Shown here in pieces: positions 16,900 to 26,344 of a stretch of DNA of 64,000 nucleotides (the first letter of the stretch is position 1; the number at the start of each line of letters is the position of its first letter). The notes beneath the pieces are model-generated. The model did no database searches and was not told the DNA's origin. It saw only the letters and a program-made list of their open reading frames with translations. A program made the position numbers and the translations under genes. Source of the stretch: Microvirga sp. SRT01 (GTDB taxonomy: Bacteria; Pseudomonadota; Alphaproteobacteria; Sphingomonadales; Sphingomonadaceae); contig JAGSNX010000002.1 of NCBI GenBank assembly GCA_018139225.1, forward strand, positions 124,001-188,000. The letters are read 5' to 3'.

Positions 16900-17559
16900 A
16901 TGAAAACGATGCATAAGATGCTGCTTGGCGCTGCACTGTTGAGTGCCGCTCCGGCTTTTGCGACGGACTTTTCGTATACCGGGACGTTCCGGCAGGATGA
17001 CAATGTCGCCTTTTTCGACTTCGTCGCAACCGGGACTTCGACCGTCACGCTGCGCAGTTTTTCCTATGCCGGTGGAGTCAATTCAGCCGGTGCGACGATC
17101 GCCGCTGGCGGGTTCGATCCGATCCTGACGCTGTACGACTTGGCGACGGGTAACCGCATCTCGTTTCAGGATGACGGTAGCGGAGTGCCCGTCGACCCCG
17201 TGACCGGCGCCCCCTTCGACGTGAATTTCTCGTCGACGCTTGCAGCGGGCAGCTATCGCGTCGCCCTCAGTCAGTACAACAACTTCGGTGGAGCGACTCT
17301 GAGCGACGCATTCGACCGTGCGGGGAGCGGCAACTTCACTCAAGCCTATTGCGATATGGGGATCACCGCACCGTTCTGTGATTTCACCGGTGCGAAACGC
17401 ACAAGCGCCTGGGCATTCGACATCCTCGGCGTCGACACGGCGACCGGTCCCGGCGGCACTGTGCCGGAGCCTGCCACATGGGCGATGATGATCCTGGGCA
17501 TGGGTGCGGTCGGCGGAGCGCTGCGTCGCCGCTCGGTCAAGGTCGCTTTCGCGCATTGA
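16900..17559 (+). CDS. PEPxxWA-CTERM sorting domain protein, DVUA0089-like
   Basis: A 219-residue exported protein. Signal peptide: MKTMHKMLLGAALLSAAPAFA. The body is beta-rich (DNVAFFDFVATGTSTVTLRS, and FDPILTLYDLATGNRISFQD with a calcium-like acidic turn) and resembles the DVUA0089 family. The C-terminus is a textbook PEPxxWA-CTERM tag: VPEPATWAMMILGMGAVGGA followed by LRRR. Such tags are recognised by exosortases and usually lead to surface or exopolysaccharide association; no exosortase is in the window. AGGGGAAG precedes ATG 16900. Confidence 0.88.
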   Translation: MKTMHKMLLGAALLSAAPAFATDFSYTGTFRQDDNVAFFDFVATGTSTVTLRSFSYAGGVNSAGATIAAGGFDPILTLYDLATGNRISFQDDGSGVPVDPVTGAPFDVNFSSTLAAGSYRVALSQYNNFGGATLSDAFDRAGSGNFTQAYCDMGITAPFCDFTGAKRTSAWAFDILGVDTATGPGGTVPEPATWAMMILGMGAVGGALRRRSVKVAFAH

Positions 17560-17622
17560 TCGAGACGGAGGCAGGGCCGGAGGGGATTCCATCCGGCCCT
17601 GCGCCTACCTAGATAAGGGGCG

Positions 17623-19542
17623 ATGTCGACGCCCACGCCAGACCGGTTCAACGAAGAAAACGCCACCTATGCGATCCGCGGCTCCGACACGCCCGATCTC
17701 GACGCGGGCGTGGCGGCAATCCGCAACGTGCTGAAGACGCTGCCGCAGCGGTCCGGCGTCTATCGGATGCAGGATGCGCGCGGCGACGTGCTGTACGTCG
17801 GCAAGGCGCGGTCGCTGAAACAGCGGGTCGCGAACTACACGCAGGTCAAGGCGCTGCCCAAGCGGCTTCAGCGGATGGTGTCGCAGACGCGGTCGATGAC
17901 GATCGTCACGACCAACAACGAGGCGGAGGCGCTGCTGCTCGAGGCGCAGCTGATCAAACGCTATCGCCCCGCCTACAACGTCCTGCTGCGCGACGACAAA
18001 AGCTTCCCATTCATCCTGCTGCGTGCCGACACCGATTTTCCGCGCGTCCAGAAGCATCGCGGTGCGCGGCGGGCGGTCGGCAACTATTATGGCCCGTTCG
18101 CCAGCGCCGGCAGCGTCAACAACACGCTGAACGCCTTGCAGAAACTGTTCCTGCTGCGGTCGTGCACGGACGGGTTCTTCAAGACGCGCGACCGGCCGTG
18201 CCTGCTCTATCAGATCAAGCGCTGCTCCGCGCCGTGCGTCGGTCGCATCGACAAGGCGGGCTATGCCGAGCTGGTCGGCGACGCGAAGGACTTCCTCGCG
18301 GGCAAGTCGACGCAGGTGCAGGCGAAGCTTGGCGCGCAAATGCAGGCCGCGGCGGAGAATATGGATTTCGAGCTCGCCGCGTTGCTGCGCGACCGGTTGA
18401 AGGCGCTGACCTTCGTGCAGGGAACGCAGGCGATCAACGCGGAGGGCGTCGGCGATGCCGACGTGTTCGCGCTGGCGTGCAAGGACGGGCTGACGGGCAT
18501 CCAGGCGTTCTTCATCCGCGGCGGCCAGAATTGGGGACACCGCAGCTTCTTTCCCGCGCACACGGCGGAGGTGCCGGAGGAGGAGGTGCTGGTCAGCTTC
18601 CTGACGCAATTCTACGAGGATGTGCCACCCGCCCGGCAGATCCTGCTCGACCGCGAGTTGGGTGAGGCGGAATTGCTGGCGCAGGCGCTGGGCGATGCTG
18701 CTGGCTACAAGGTCGTACTGTCGGTGCCGCAGCGGGGCGACCGCCGCCGCCTGATGGAGCAGGCCAAGCGCAACGCGATCGAGGCGCTGGAGCGGCGTCT
18801 GGCCGAATCGACGACTCAAGCGAAACTGCTGCGCGAGGTCGCCGAATTGTTCGACCTGCCGGAGCCGCCCGACCGTATCGAGGTCTACGACAACAGCCAC
18901 ATCCAGGGCACCAACGCGCTGGGTGCGATGGTGGTCGCCGGGCCGGAGGGGTTCCGCAAGGGCCAGTATCGCAAGTTCAACATCAAGGGAAACGAGGCGC
19001 GGACCGACGACGATTTCGGCATGATGCGGGAGGTGTTCCGCCGCCGCTTCGCCCGCCAGCTGGAGGAGGCGCCCGACCGCGATGACTCCACATGGCCGGA
19101 CCTCGTCCTGATCGACGGCGGCAAGGGTCAGTTGAACGCGGCGAAGGCGGTGCTGGAGGATCTGGGTATCGAGGATGTGTGCCTCGTCGGCGTCGCCAAG
19201 GGGCCGCATCACGGCCGCGACGGGCGCGAGGTCTTCCACATGATGGATGGGCGCGAGTTCCAGTTGCCGGTCAACGCCCCCGTGCTGTTCTATCTCCAGC
19301 GGCTGCGCGACGAGGTCCACCGCTTTGCGATCGGCGCGCACCGGGAAAAGCGCGCCAAGGCGATCGGCGCGTCGCCGCTGGACGAGGTGCCGGGCATCGG
19401 CCCGGCGCGCAAGAAGGCGCTGCTGATGCATTTCGGCACCGGCCGCGCGGTGCGCAACGCCAGCCTCGACGACCTGAAACGCGCGCCGGGCGTGTCGGCG
19501 GCCGTCGCGCAGCAGGTGTACGACTTCTATCACGCGCACTGA
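17623..19542 (+). CDS. uvrC: UvrABC excinuclease subunit C
   Basis: A 639-residue repair endonuclease that makes both incisions around bulky DNA lesions with UvrA and UvrB. The GIY-YIG domain is near residues 45-75 (SGVYRMQDARGDVLYVGKAR). The UVR motif follows (AQMQAAAENMDFELAALLRD), then the RNase H-like domain with the catalytic start IEVYDNSHIQGTNALGAMVV and LVLIDGGKGQLNAA, and finally a helix-hairpin-helix pair (LDEVPGIGPARKKALLMHFG). A short-spaced AAGGGG precedes ATG 17623. It is monocistronic here. Confidence 0.97.
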   Translation: MSTPTPDRFNEENATYAIRGSDTPDLDAGVAAIRNVLKTLPQRSGVYRMQDARGDVLYVGKARSLKQRVANYTQVKALPKRLQRMVSQTRSMTIVTTNNEAEALLLEAQLIKRYRPAYNVLLRDDKSFPFILLRADTDFPRVQKHRGARRAVGNYYGPFASAGSVNNTLNALQKLFLLRSCTDGFFKTRDRPCLLYQIKRCSAPCVGRIDKAGYAELVGDAKDFLAGKSTQVQAKLGAQMQAAAENMDFELAALLRDRLKALTFVQGTQAINAEGVGDADVFALACKDGLTGIQAFFIRGGQNWGHRSFFPAHTAEVPEEEVLVSFLTQFYEDVPPARQILLDRELGEAELLAQALGDAAGYKVVLSVPQRGDRRRLMEQAKRNAIEALERRLAESTTQAKLLREVAELFDLPEPPDRIEVYDNSHIQGTNALGAMVVAGPEGFRKGQYRKFNIKGNEARTDDDFGMMREVFRRRFARQLEEAPDRDDSTWPDLVLIDGGKGQLNAAKAVLEDLGIEDVCLVGVAKGPHHGRDGREVFHMMDGREFQLPVNAPVLFYLQRLRDEVHRFAIGAHREKRAKAIGASPLDEVPGIGPARKKALLMHFGTGRAVRNASLDDLKRAPGVSAAVAQQVYDFYHAH

Positions 19543-19646
19543 ACGAGCTGATCTTCAGACGGGCATCTGCACCGGAACAGCACAGCATCAGCGATTGCGG
19601 TGTGCCCCCGACCGGCTAAGCTGGGATCAGGGATTTGGGGGCAGAC

Positions 19647-22442
19647 ATGGTTCGGTACGGGTTGCTGGTGGGGGCGTGCATGGTTGCGGCCCCCGCATTC
19701 GCGAGTGAGACGCCGCTGTATCAGGCTGCGCCGGCCTGGATAAAGGCCGCTACGCCGATCGACGCGGCGAAGCTGGATGCGGCATCGCCCGTCATCGTCC
19801 TGTTCGACAACCAGCAGCGGCTGGAGGGCGGGCAGGTCTGGTCCTATGTCGACACCGCCACGCGCATCGCCTCGCCGGAAATGCTGACGCAGGCGGGTAC
19901 GCTGACCGCGTCGTGGCAACCCGATCAGGGCGACCTGATCGTCCACCGCGTCCAGATCCTGCGCGGCGGCGAGACGATCGACGTGCTGGCGGGCGGCAAG
20001 CGCTTCACCGTGCTGCGGCGCGAAGAGCGGCTGGAGCGGCTGGAGATGAACGGCGTACTGACCGCGACGCTGGCGGTCGAGGGGTTGCGGCTGGGCGACG
20101 TGCTGCGCCTGACAATCTCGACGACGAACAAGGATGCGGCGCTCGGCGGCAAGGTCCAGACGATCGCGCAGCTTCCCGTCGCGCCGGTCCGCGCGGGCCT
20201 CGCCCGCATCCGCCTGACCTGGCCCGAGAAGGATGCGGTCCAGTGGAAGACCTATGCGGAAGGAGCGAAGCCGCTGGTCACCACCGCGGACGGGTACCGC
20301 GAGGTGACCTTCGACGGCATCCTTCCGAAGCAGCCCGAACTGCCGAACGATGCGCCGGTCCGTTTCGTCCGTCCGCCGATCGTGGAGGCGACGACCTTTG
20401 CCAGCTGGTCGGCCGTGTCGCAGACGATGGCGCCGCTCTATGCCACCGCCGGCCTGATCCCGGCGGGCAGCCCGCTGGCCACCGAAGTGGCGCGAATCGC
20501 CGCGGCGACGCCCGACCCGCTGAAGCGGGCGGCGCTCGCGCTGGAGCTGGTGCAGGGCAAGATCCGCTATCTGTTCAACGGCATGGCGGGCGGTAACTAC
20601 ACGCCGCAGAAGCCCGCCGACACGTGGTCGCTGCGCTATGGCGACTGCAAGGCGAAGACGCTGCTGCTGCTCGCCATCCTGCACGAACTGAAGATCGATG
20701 CGGAGCCGGCGACCGCGCCGGCGCAGGCGGGCGACGTGTTCGACACGCGCCTGCCGTCCGCGGCGGCGTTCGACCATATCATCGTCAAGGCGAACGTCGC
20801 CGGCGAGACGCTGTGGCTGGACGGTACGATGAACGGTGTGACGCTGGCCGACATCCATGACGTACCGACGTTCCGCCATGTCCTGCCGATCCGCGCGGCG
20901 GGGTCCGACCTCGTCGAGGTGCCCTTCCACCCCGATGCCCGGCCGGAGGTCGAGGCGGCGGTCGAATACGACCAGCGGGCGGGCGTGTCGCTGCCGACGC
21001 TGGTGACCGTGACGATGAAGGTGCGCGGGCAGAGCGGGTCGATGATGAACCTCGTCGCGCAGCAGGCGACGCCGGATCAGAAGCGCGACATGGTGCAGAA
21101 GGTGGTCGGCAATATCGTGTCGAATGCGCGGCTGACCGACCAGTCGCTCGCCTATGACCCCGTCACCGGCGTCGCCACCGTGACTGGGCGGGGCATCGTG
21201 TCCAGCCCGTGGGGGAAGGAGCGGGGCCGCTGGCGCACGGCGCTGGACGGCACGATGTCCGACATCAACTTCGCGCCCGATCGCGGCCGGGCGGCATGGC
21301 GCGCGATCCCGGTCGCGGTCGGCCCGGCGAAGCGGATGGCGATGCACACGCGCCTGTTGCTGCCGCAGGGGGGCAAGGGCTTCGTGCTGGAGGGCGACCA
21401 AAGTCTCGACGAGGTGATCGCCGGCCGCCGCATCGTGCGGAAGAGCGCGCTGGCGGGCGATGTCGTCACGATCGACGACGAACTCGCCACCGTCGCGCCG
21501 GAGATCGCACCCGCCGACATCCCCGCCACCCGTGCCCGGGTCGCGCTGGCCAAGACGCGGACGTTGCAGGCGGCGGCGCCGGTCGATCTGCCATCCCGCT
21601 TCCAGGTCGTGGCGGAGGCGCGGCGATCGGGCGCGCTGAAGCCGATCCTCGCCGCCTATGCGAAGTCGATCGCCAACGATCCGGAGGATGTCGCGGTCTA
21701 CATCAACCGCGCCAGCTTCCTCGCGAACACCTACGACCGGCCCGCCGCGATCGTCGACCTGACCAAGGCGCTGTCGATCGAACCGACGATCGATACCTAT
21801 CTGTGGCGGGCCGGCCTCTATGAGCAGGGGGGTGAGAAGGCGAAGCAGCAGGCTGATCTCGACGAGGCGCTGAAGCTGGACCCGTCGTCGTTCGCGGCGA
21901 TCAACACGATGGCGCGCTACCGCCTCGACGCGGGCGACAAGGATGCCGCGATCGCGATGATCCAGGAACGGATCGATGCCGGCGGCAAGGAAGCGGGCGA
22001 CTACATGGCGGCGAAGGCCGACCTGCTCGCCCGCGCGGGCGATGGCGACGGCGCGCTGGTCGCGATCGACGAGGCGGTGAAGGACAATCCGGGCAGCGCA
22101 CAGCTGCTGAATTCGCGCTGTTGGATCAAGGGCACGCTGAACGTGCAGCTCGACACCGCGCTGAAGGATTGCACGCGCTCGATCGAGCTCAGCGAGAGTC
22201 GGGTGTCGGCCCTCGATAGCCGGGCGATGGTCTATTACCGGATGAACCGCTTCGATGATGCGTTGGCGGACCTGACCGCGGCGCTGGACGATGCGCCGGA
22301 ACTCGCCGCCAGCCTGTACATGCGCGGCATCATCCGCGGAAAGCAGGGCGCTGCACCAGAATCGAAGGCCGATCTGGCCTCCGCCCGCCTGATCTCGCCG
22401 TTGATCGACCGGGATTATTCGCGCTTCGGGATCAAGCCTTAG
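19647..22442 (+). CDS. DUF3857 and transglutaminase-like protein with TPR repeats
   Basis: A 931-residue exported protein. Signal peptide: MVRYGLLVGACMVAAPAFAS. A DUF3857 domain spans about residues 40-220. A transglutaminase-like domain follows with the Cys motif WSLRYGDCKAKTLLLLAILH and the His motif AAAFDHIIVKA, so the Cys-His pair of the fold is kept. The C-terminal 230 residues are TPR units (AVYINRASFLANTYDRPAAI, SSFAAINTMARYRLDAGDKD). The family is common in sphingomonads; its substrate is unknown, and a peptidase or crosslinking activity in the periplasm is possible. ATG 19647 is chosen to begin the signal peptide. Confidence 0.85.
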   Translation: MVRYGLLVGACMVAAPAFASETPLYQAAPAWIKAATPIDAAKLDAASPVIVLFDNQQRLEGGQVWSYVDTATRIASPEMLTQAGTLTASWQPDQGDLIVHRVQILRGGETIDVLAGGKRFTVLRREERLERLEMNGVLTATLAVEGLRLGDVLRLTISTTNKDAALGGKVQTIAQLPVAPVRAGLARIRLTWPEKDAVQWKTYAEGAKPLVTTADGYREVTFDGILPKQPELPNDAPVRFVRPPIVEATTFASWSAVSQTMAPLYATAGLIPAGSPLATEVARIAAATPDPLKRAALALELVQGKIRYLFNGMAGGNYTPQKPADTWSLRYGDCKAKTLLLLAILHELKIDAEPATAPAQAGDVFDTRLPSAAAFDHIIVKANVAGETLWLDGTMNGVTLADIHDVPTFRHVLPIRAAGSDLVEVPFHPDARPEVEAAVEYDQRAGVSLPTLVTVTMKVRGQSGSMMNLVAQQATPDQKRDMVQKVVGNIVSNARLTDQSLAYDPVTGVATVTGRGIVSSPWGKERGRWRTALDGTMSDINFAPDRGRAAWRAIPVAVGPAKRMAMHTRLLLPQGGKGFVLEGDQSLDEVIAGRRIVRKSALAGDVVTIDDELATVAPEIAPADIPATRARVALAKTRTLQAAAPVDLPSRFQVVAEARRSGALKPILAAYAKSIANDPEDVAVYINRASFLANTYDRPAAIVDLTKALSIEPTIDTYLWRAGLYEQGGEKAKQQADLDEALKLDPSSFAAINTMARYRLDAGDKDAAIAMIQERIDAGGKEAGDYMAAKADLLARAGDGDGALVAIDEAVKDNPGSAQLLNSRCWIKGTLNVQLDTALKDCTRSIELSESRVSALDSRAMVYYRMNRFDDALADLTAALDDAPELAASLYMRGIIRGKQGAAPESKADLASARLISPLIDRDYSRFGIKP

Positions 22443-22520
22443 CGTCGGTGGGGGCGGTCGGCCCGGTGATCCGCCACCGCCTTTGCGCTTTCTTCACCAA
22501 CCGCCCGTACGCATACGGTC

Positions 22521-23468
22521 ATGACGACCCCCGTCTTCCTCACCGTCGACACCGAGTTCGCCTGGCGTCACCACAGCGCCGGCCACGATGTCGACGGCAT
22601 CTACAGCCGATCGCTGGAGCCCGCCGGCGTTGGTCTCTCTTATCAGCTCGACAGGCTGGCGGAGCACGGGCTGAAGGCGTGTTTCTTCGTCGATCCGATG
22701 CCGGCGATGACGTTCGGCCTCGCCCCCGTCCGCCGGATGGTCGACACGATCCTGGAGGCCGGGCAGGAGGTGCAGCTCCACCTCCACCCCAACTGGACGG
22801 CGGCGCGCGCGGGCGACCGGGGCGCCGCACATGCCCGCTTCGCGCTGCATGAATATGGCTATGCGGAGCAGCGCCATTTGATTGCCGGCGCGACCGACCT
22901 GCTGATGGCGGCGGGAGCGCCCGCGCCGATCGCGTTCCGCGCGGGCTCCTACGCCGCCAACGACGACACGCTCGCGGCCTTGGCGGATTTGGGCTTCGTC
23001 TACGACAGCAGCCACAATGGCGCGGAGCCGGACAGCCTGATTTCGCTGCCACGCCGCCATATCGCCCCGGTCGCGCGCGAGGTCATCGAGGTGCCGGTGA
23101 CGGTGATCGAGGACGCGCCGGGCAGCCTGCGCACGTTCCAGCTCTGCGCGCTGTCTTCCGGCGAAACCTATGACGCGCTGGAGCATGCCGCCGTCGCGGG
23201 CCACGCCGCGGTGACGATCGTCAGCCACGGTTTCGAACTCGCCAATCGCGCCGGCACCCGCGCCAACGGCGTCCACGTCCGCCGGTTCGAGGCGCTGTGT
23301 GCGATGCTCGCCGACCTGCGCGACGTGCTCCCGACCCACCATTTCGCCGACGACATGCCGCTGAAGCTCGACCGCGACGACCGTCCGCTCGCCCCCGATG
23401 CGCTGCGGACCCGCTGGCGGCAGGCGGAGCAATTGTGGTCGAACCTGGTGGAGGAGCGCGCCGCGTGA
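22521..23468 (+). CDS. Polysaccharide deacetylase-like (NodB-fold) protein
   Basis: A 315-residue cytoplasmic-looking protein with a NodB-type fold. It starts FLTVDTEFAWRHH, with Asp and Glu at the place of the usual metal Asp pair, and has QLHLHPNW in place of the HxxxH motif. The later region PIAFRAGSYAANDDTLAALA matches the RPP motif area. These changes are typical of a divergent subgroup often next to exopolysaccharide genes. It is followed after 7 bases by an acetyltransferase-like gene, so both probably act on one surface glycan. The substrate is not known. Confidence 0.75.
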   Translation: MTTPVFLTVDTEFAWRHHSAGHDVDGIYSRSLEPAGVGLSYQLDRLAEHGLKACFFVDPMPAMTFGLAPVRRMVDTILEAGQEVQLHLHPNWTAARAGDRGAAHARFALHEYGYAEQRHLIAGATDLLMAAGAPAPIAFRAGSYAANDDTLAALADLGFVYDSSHNGAEPDSLISLPRRHIAPVAREVIEVPVTVIEDAPGSLRTFQLCALSSGETYDALEHAAVAGHAAVTIVSHGFELANRAGTRANGVHVRRFEALCAMLADLRDVLPTHHFADDMPLKLDRDDRPLAPDALRTRWRQAEQLWSNLVEERAA

Positions 23469-23475
23469 GCGCGTT

Positions 23476-24363
23476 ATGAGCCAGGCCGGCGCGTTCCGGC
23501 TTCAGGTCGGAGCCCGCACGCTTGCGACGATCCCGCGCCGGCTGGTGCGTGTCGGCCTGTCGCTCGACGCGGCGCTGGCCGGGCAGATGCCGGTGTTGCC
23601 GCCGCTGGGTGACGCACACGGCTATCGCATCACCTCGTTGCCCGACACGGTTGCCGCGTGCGGCCTGCTCCCGGACCGGCTGCTCCGCCACGTCCAGCAG
23701 CGGTACGTCCGGCGCTGGACCGACCTGACGATCGGGCACGACGCGTGGCTGGCCGGCCTGTCCGCCAATGCGCGGTCGGGATTGAAGCGCAAGGGCAGGA
23801 AGCTGGCGGGCGAAGGCCGGCTCGACATCCGTCGCTATCGCGACCGGGACGGCATCGCGGTGTTCCACGCGCTTACCCGGCCGCTGTCGGCAACGACCTA
23901 TCAGGAAAAGCTCCTCGACGCCGGCCTGCCGGAGAATCCCGCCCCACTGTTTGCCGCCGCCGATCGGGACGAGGTGCGCGCGTGGCTGATGCTGATGGAC
24001 GACCGGCCGATCGCCTATCTTTGCTGCACCGCCGAGGGGACGGCGCTACGCTACGATTACGTCGGGCACGATCCGGCTTTGGGCGCTTGGTCGCCCGGCA
24101 CTGCCCTGCACGCGCAGGCAATGGCCGACCTGTTCGCCGAGAAGCGCTTTACGCGCTTCGATTTTACCGAAGGCGATGGCCAGCATAAACGCCTGTTCTC
24201 CACCCGCGGTGTGGCTTGCGTCGACCTGCTGCTGCTGCGGCCAAGCATCGCGAACCGGGGAGCGCTGGGGGTGCTGTCCGGATTCGAATCCGGGGTCGGG
24301 CTGGCGAAGCGGCTGACGGCGGTGCCGGTGTTGAAGCGGCTGGCGGATCGGGTTCGGCGGTAA
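23476..24363 (+). CDS. GNAT/FemAB-type acyltransferase, CelD-BcsL-like
   Basis: A 295-residue soluble protein with the acetyltransferase_6 (CelD/BcsL) layout: a basic segment ([20 protein letters not shown]), then [40 protein letters not shown] and [20 protein letters not shown], the last being the conserved FDF(T/G)xGxxxYK-like motif. Such proteins are found in exopolysaccharide and cellulose loci, probably acylating a sugar precursor. ATG 23476 lies 7 bases after the deacetylase stop. The opposite-activity pairing (deacetylase with acyltransferase) is suggestive. Confidence 0.75.
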   Translation: MSQAGAFRLQVGARTLATIPRRLVRVGLSLDAALAGQMPVLPPLGDAHGYRITSLPDTVAACGLLPDRLLRHVQQRYVRRWTDLTIGHDAWLAGLSANARSGLKRKGRKLAGEGRLDIRRYRDRDGIAVFHALTRPLSATTYQEKLLDAGLPENPAPLFAAADRDEVRAWLMLMDDRPIAYLCCTAEGTALRYDYVGHDPALGAWSPGTALHAQAMADLFAEKRFTRFDFTEGDGQHKRLFSTRGVACVDLLLLRPSIANRGALGVLSGFESGVGLAKRLTAVPVLKRLADRVRR

Positions 24364-24364
24364 G

Positions 24365-24471
24365 ATCCTCCCCGGCGGCGAAGCGGTGGAGGGGCAGCCA
24401 CGGGCGAAACGGCTCGTAACTGCCCCTCCGTCATGCCTGCGGCGTGCCACCTCTCCGCGAACGAGGAGGAT
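24365..24471. repeat. Palindromic repeat before recO, same family as the one in rnr
   Basis: The element is bounded by ATCCTCC (24365-24371) and GGAGGAT (24465-24471). Inside, GGTGGAGGGGCAG near 24386 is mirrored by CTGCCCCTCC at 24420-24429. The arms resemble those of the 124-bp element inside rnr (61503-61626), though this copy is more degenerate. It fills the gap between the acyltransferase gene and recO. Confidence 0.6.
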
Positions 24472-24511
24472 TAGCTTCAGCCTGCTCCCGCAACCCGCTA
24501 CACCGGCGGGC

Positions 24512-25243
24512 ATGCACCTGCTGACCGACGCCATCGTCCTCGCGACGCGCGCGCATGGCGAGCATGGGCTCGTCGCGCGGGCTTTGACGCGTGACGACGG
24601 CGTCCAGCCCGGTTATGTCCGCGGGGGTCGGTCGCGGCGGCTGCGGCCGGTGCTGCAACCGGGCAACACCATCCGTGGCGAGTGGCGGGCGCGGACCGCG
24701 GAGCAATTGCCTGCGCTGACCGTCGAGCCGTTGCACAGCCGCTCCGTCCTGCATGCCGAACCGCTGCCCGCCGCCGGCATCGCCTGGGTCACCGCGCTGA
24801 CCGCGATCGCGCTGCCGGAGGCGCAGCCCTATCCGCGGCTGCACGACGGCCTCGACGCCGTGTTGTCGGCGATCGAGGCGGCTCCGGCTGCGCGGGGGTG
24901 GGCGGGAACGTTGGTGCGGTACGAGCTGCTGCTGCTCGCCGAACTCGGCTTCGGGCTCGACCTGTCGGGCTGCGTCGTCACCGGCACGACGGGCGATCTC
25001 ACCTTCGTCAGCCCCAAGAGCGGCGGCGCGGTCAGTCGCGTTGGTGCAGCGGGGTATGAGCGTCAACTGTTCCCGCTGCCCGCATTCCTGATCGACGGCG
25101 GTCAACCGGATGGCGGCGATCTCCTTGCCGGACTGGCGATCACCGGGCACTTCCTGACCCGCGATATCCTGACGGATCGGCGCGCGGAGCCGCTGGCGGC
25201 GCGCGAGCGGCTCGTCGATCGGCTGAAGAGGGCGGTTGCGTGA
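24512..25243 (+). CDS. recO: DNA repair protein RecO
   Basis: A 243-residue protein of the RecFOR pathway, which loads RecA on gapped DNA. The N-terminal OB-fold begins with the usual [20 protein letters not shown]. The helical C-terminal domain follows ([20 protein letters not shown]). The family's four zinc cysteines are not all present: only CVVTG remains in the expected place, as in other sphingomonads I recall. ATG 24512 fits the family length. leuB follows at 44 bases. Confidence 0.92.
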   Translation: MHLLTDAIVLATRAHGEHGLVARALTRDDGVQPGYVRGGRSRRLRPVLQPGNTIRGEWRARTAEQLPALTVEPLHSRSVLHAEPLPAAGIAWVTALTAIALPEAQPYPRLHDGLDAVLSAIEAAPAARGWAGTLVRYELLLLAELGFGLDLSGCVVTGTTGDLTFVSPKSGGAVSRVGAAGYERQLFPLPAFLIDGGQPDGGDLLAGLAITGHFLTRDILTDRRAEPLAARERLVDRLKRAVA

Positions 25244-25287
25244 CCGCGTCGGTGTCGCCAAGGGCGAGCGCGAACACAGGAGACGAC

Positions 25288-26331
25288 ATGGCGCTCATCG
25301 CACTGCTCGCCGGCGACGGCATCGGCCCGGAAGTCACCGCGGAGGCGCGGCGCGTGCTGGAGGTGCTCGACCTCGGCCTGACGTTCGAGGAGGCTCCCGT
25401 CGGCGGCGCGGCGTACCGTGCGGCGGGACATCCGCTGCCGCCCGAGACGCTCGACCTTGCTCGCCGCGCCGATGCGATCCTGTTCGGTGCAGTCGGCGAT
25501 CCCGCCTTCGACATGCTGGAGCGCGCGTTCAGGCCGGAGCAGGCGATCCTCGGCCTGCGCAAGGAACTCGGCCTGTTTGCCAACCTGCGCCCGGCGAGGC
25601 TATTCGCCGGGCTGGAGGATGCGTCCGCGCTGAAGCCGGAAATCGCGCGGCGCATCGACCTCGTCATCGTCCGCGAGCTGACCGGCGATGTGTATTTCGG
25701 CGAGAAGGGACGCCGCACGACGACCGAGGGACTGCGCGAGGGTAACGACCTGATGCGCTACGACGAAAACGAGGTGGCGCGGATCGCGCGGGTGGGGTTC
25801 GAGACGGCGCGCACCCGCCGCAGCATCCTGTTGTCGGTCGATAAGGCCAACGTCCTCGAAACCTCGCAATTGTGGCGCGACGTGGTCGTGGAGGTGTCGG
25901 CCGGTTACCCCGACGTTACGCTCAGCCATATGTATGTCGACAATGCCGCGATGCAGATGGTGCGCGATCCCGGGCAGTTCGACGTGATCGTCACGGGCAA
26001 TCTGTTCGGCGACATCCTGTCGGATCAGGCGTCGATGTGCGCTGGGTCGATCGGCATGCTGCCGTCCGCCGCACTCGACAGCGCGGGCAAGGGGCTGTTC
26101 GAGCCGATCCACGGTTCCGCGCCCGACATCGCCGGCCAAGGAAAGGCGAACCCCTGCGCGGCGATCCTGTCTGCGGCGATGATGCTGCGCCACTCGCTGG
26201 CGATGCCGGAGCGGGCCGACCGGATCGAGGCGGCGGTGGCGGCGGCGATCGCCGGCGGCGCGCGAACCGGCGATCTGGGCGGCACCCTGTCCACGACCGC
26301 GATGGCCGATGCGGTGCTGGCAGGGCTGTGA
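25288..26331 (+). CDS. leuB: 3-isopropylmalate dehydrogenase
   Basis: A 347-residue enzyme that oxidises and decarboxylates 3-isopropylmalate to 2-ketoisocaproate in leucine synthesis. Markers are [20 protein letters not shown] at the start, the arginine region [34 protein letters not shown], and the metal/NAD motif [20 protein letters not shown] then [21 protein letters not shown] 25288 has AGGAG seven bases upstream. The preceding recO is co-directional; leuCD are not in the window. Confidence 0.97.
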   Translation: MALIALLAGDGIGPEVTAEARRVLEVLDLGLTFEEAPVGGAAYRAAGHPLPPETLDLARRADAILFGAVGDPAFDMLERAFRPEQAILGLRKELGLFANLRPARLFAGLEDASALKPEIARRIDLVIVRELTGDVYFGEKGRRTTTEGLREGNDLMRYDENEVARIARVGFETARTRRSILLSVDKANVLETSQLWRDVVVEVSAGYPDVTLSHMYVDNAAMQMVRDPGQFDVIVTGNLFGDILSDQASMCAGSIGMLPSAALDSAGKGLFEPIHGSAPDIAGQGKANPCAAILSAAMMLRHSLAMPERADRIEAAVAAAIAGGARTGDLGGTLSTTAMADAVLAGL

Positions 26332-26344
26332 GAGGTCGACGACC

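Noticed and set aside
24280..24300. tRNA T-loop-like word GATTCGAATCC
   Set aside because: It lies within the acyltransferase coding sequence, and no acceptor or anticodon stem can be drawn around it.
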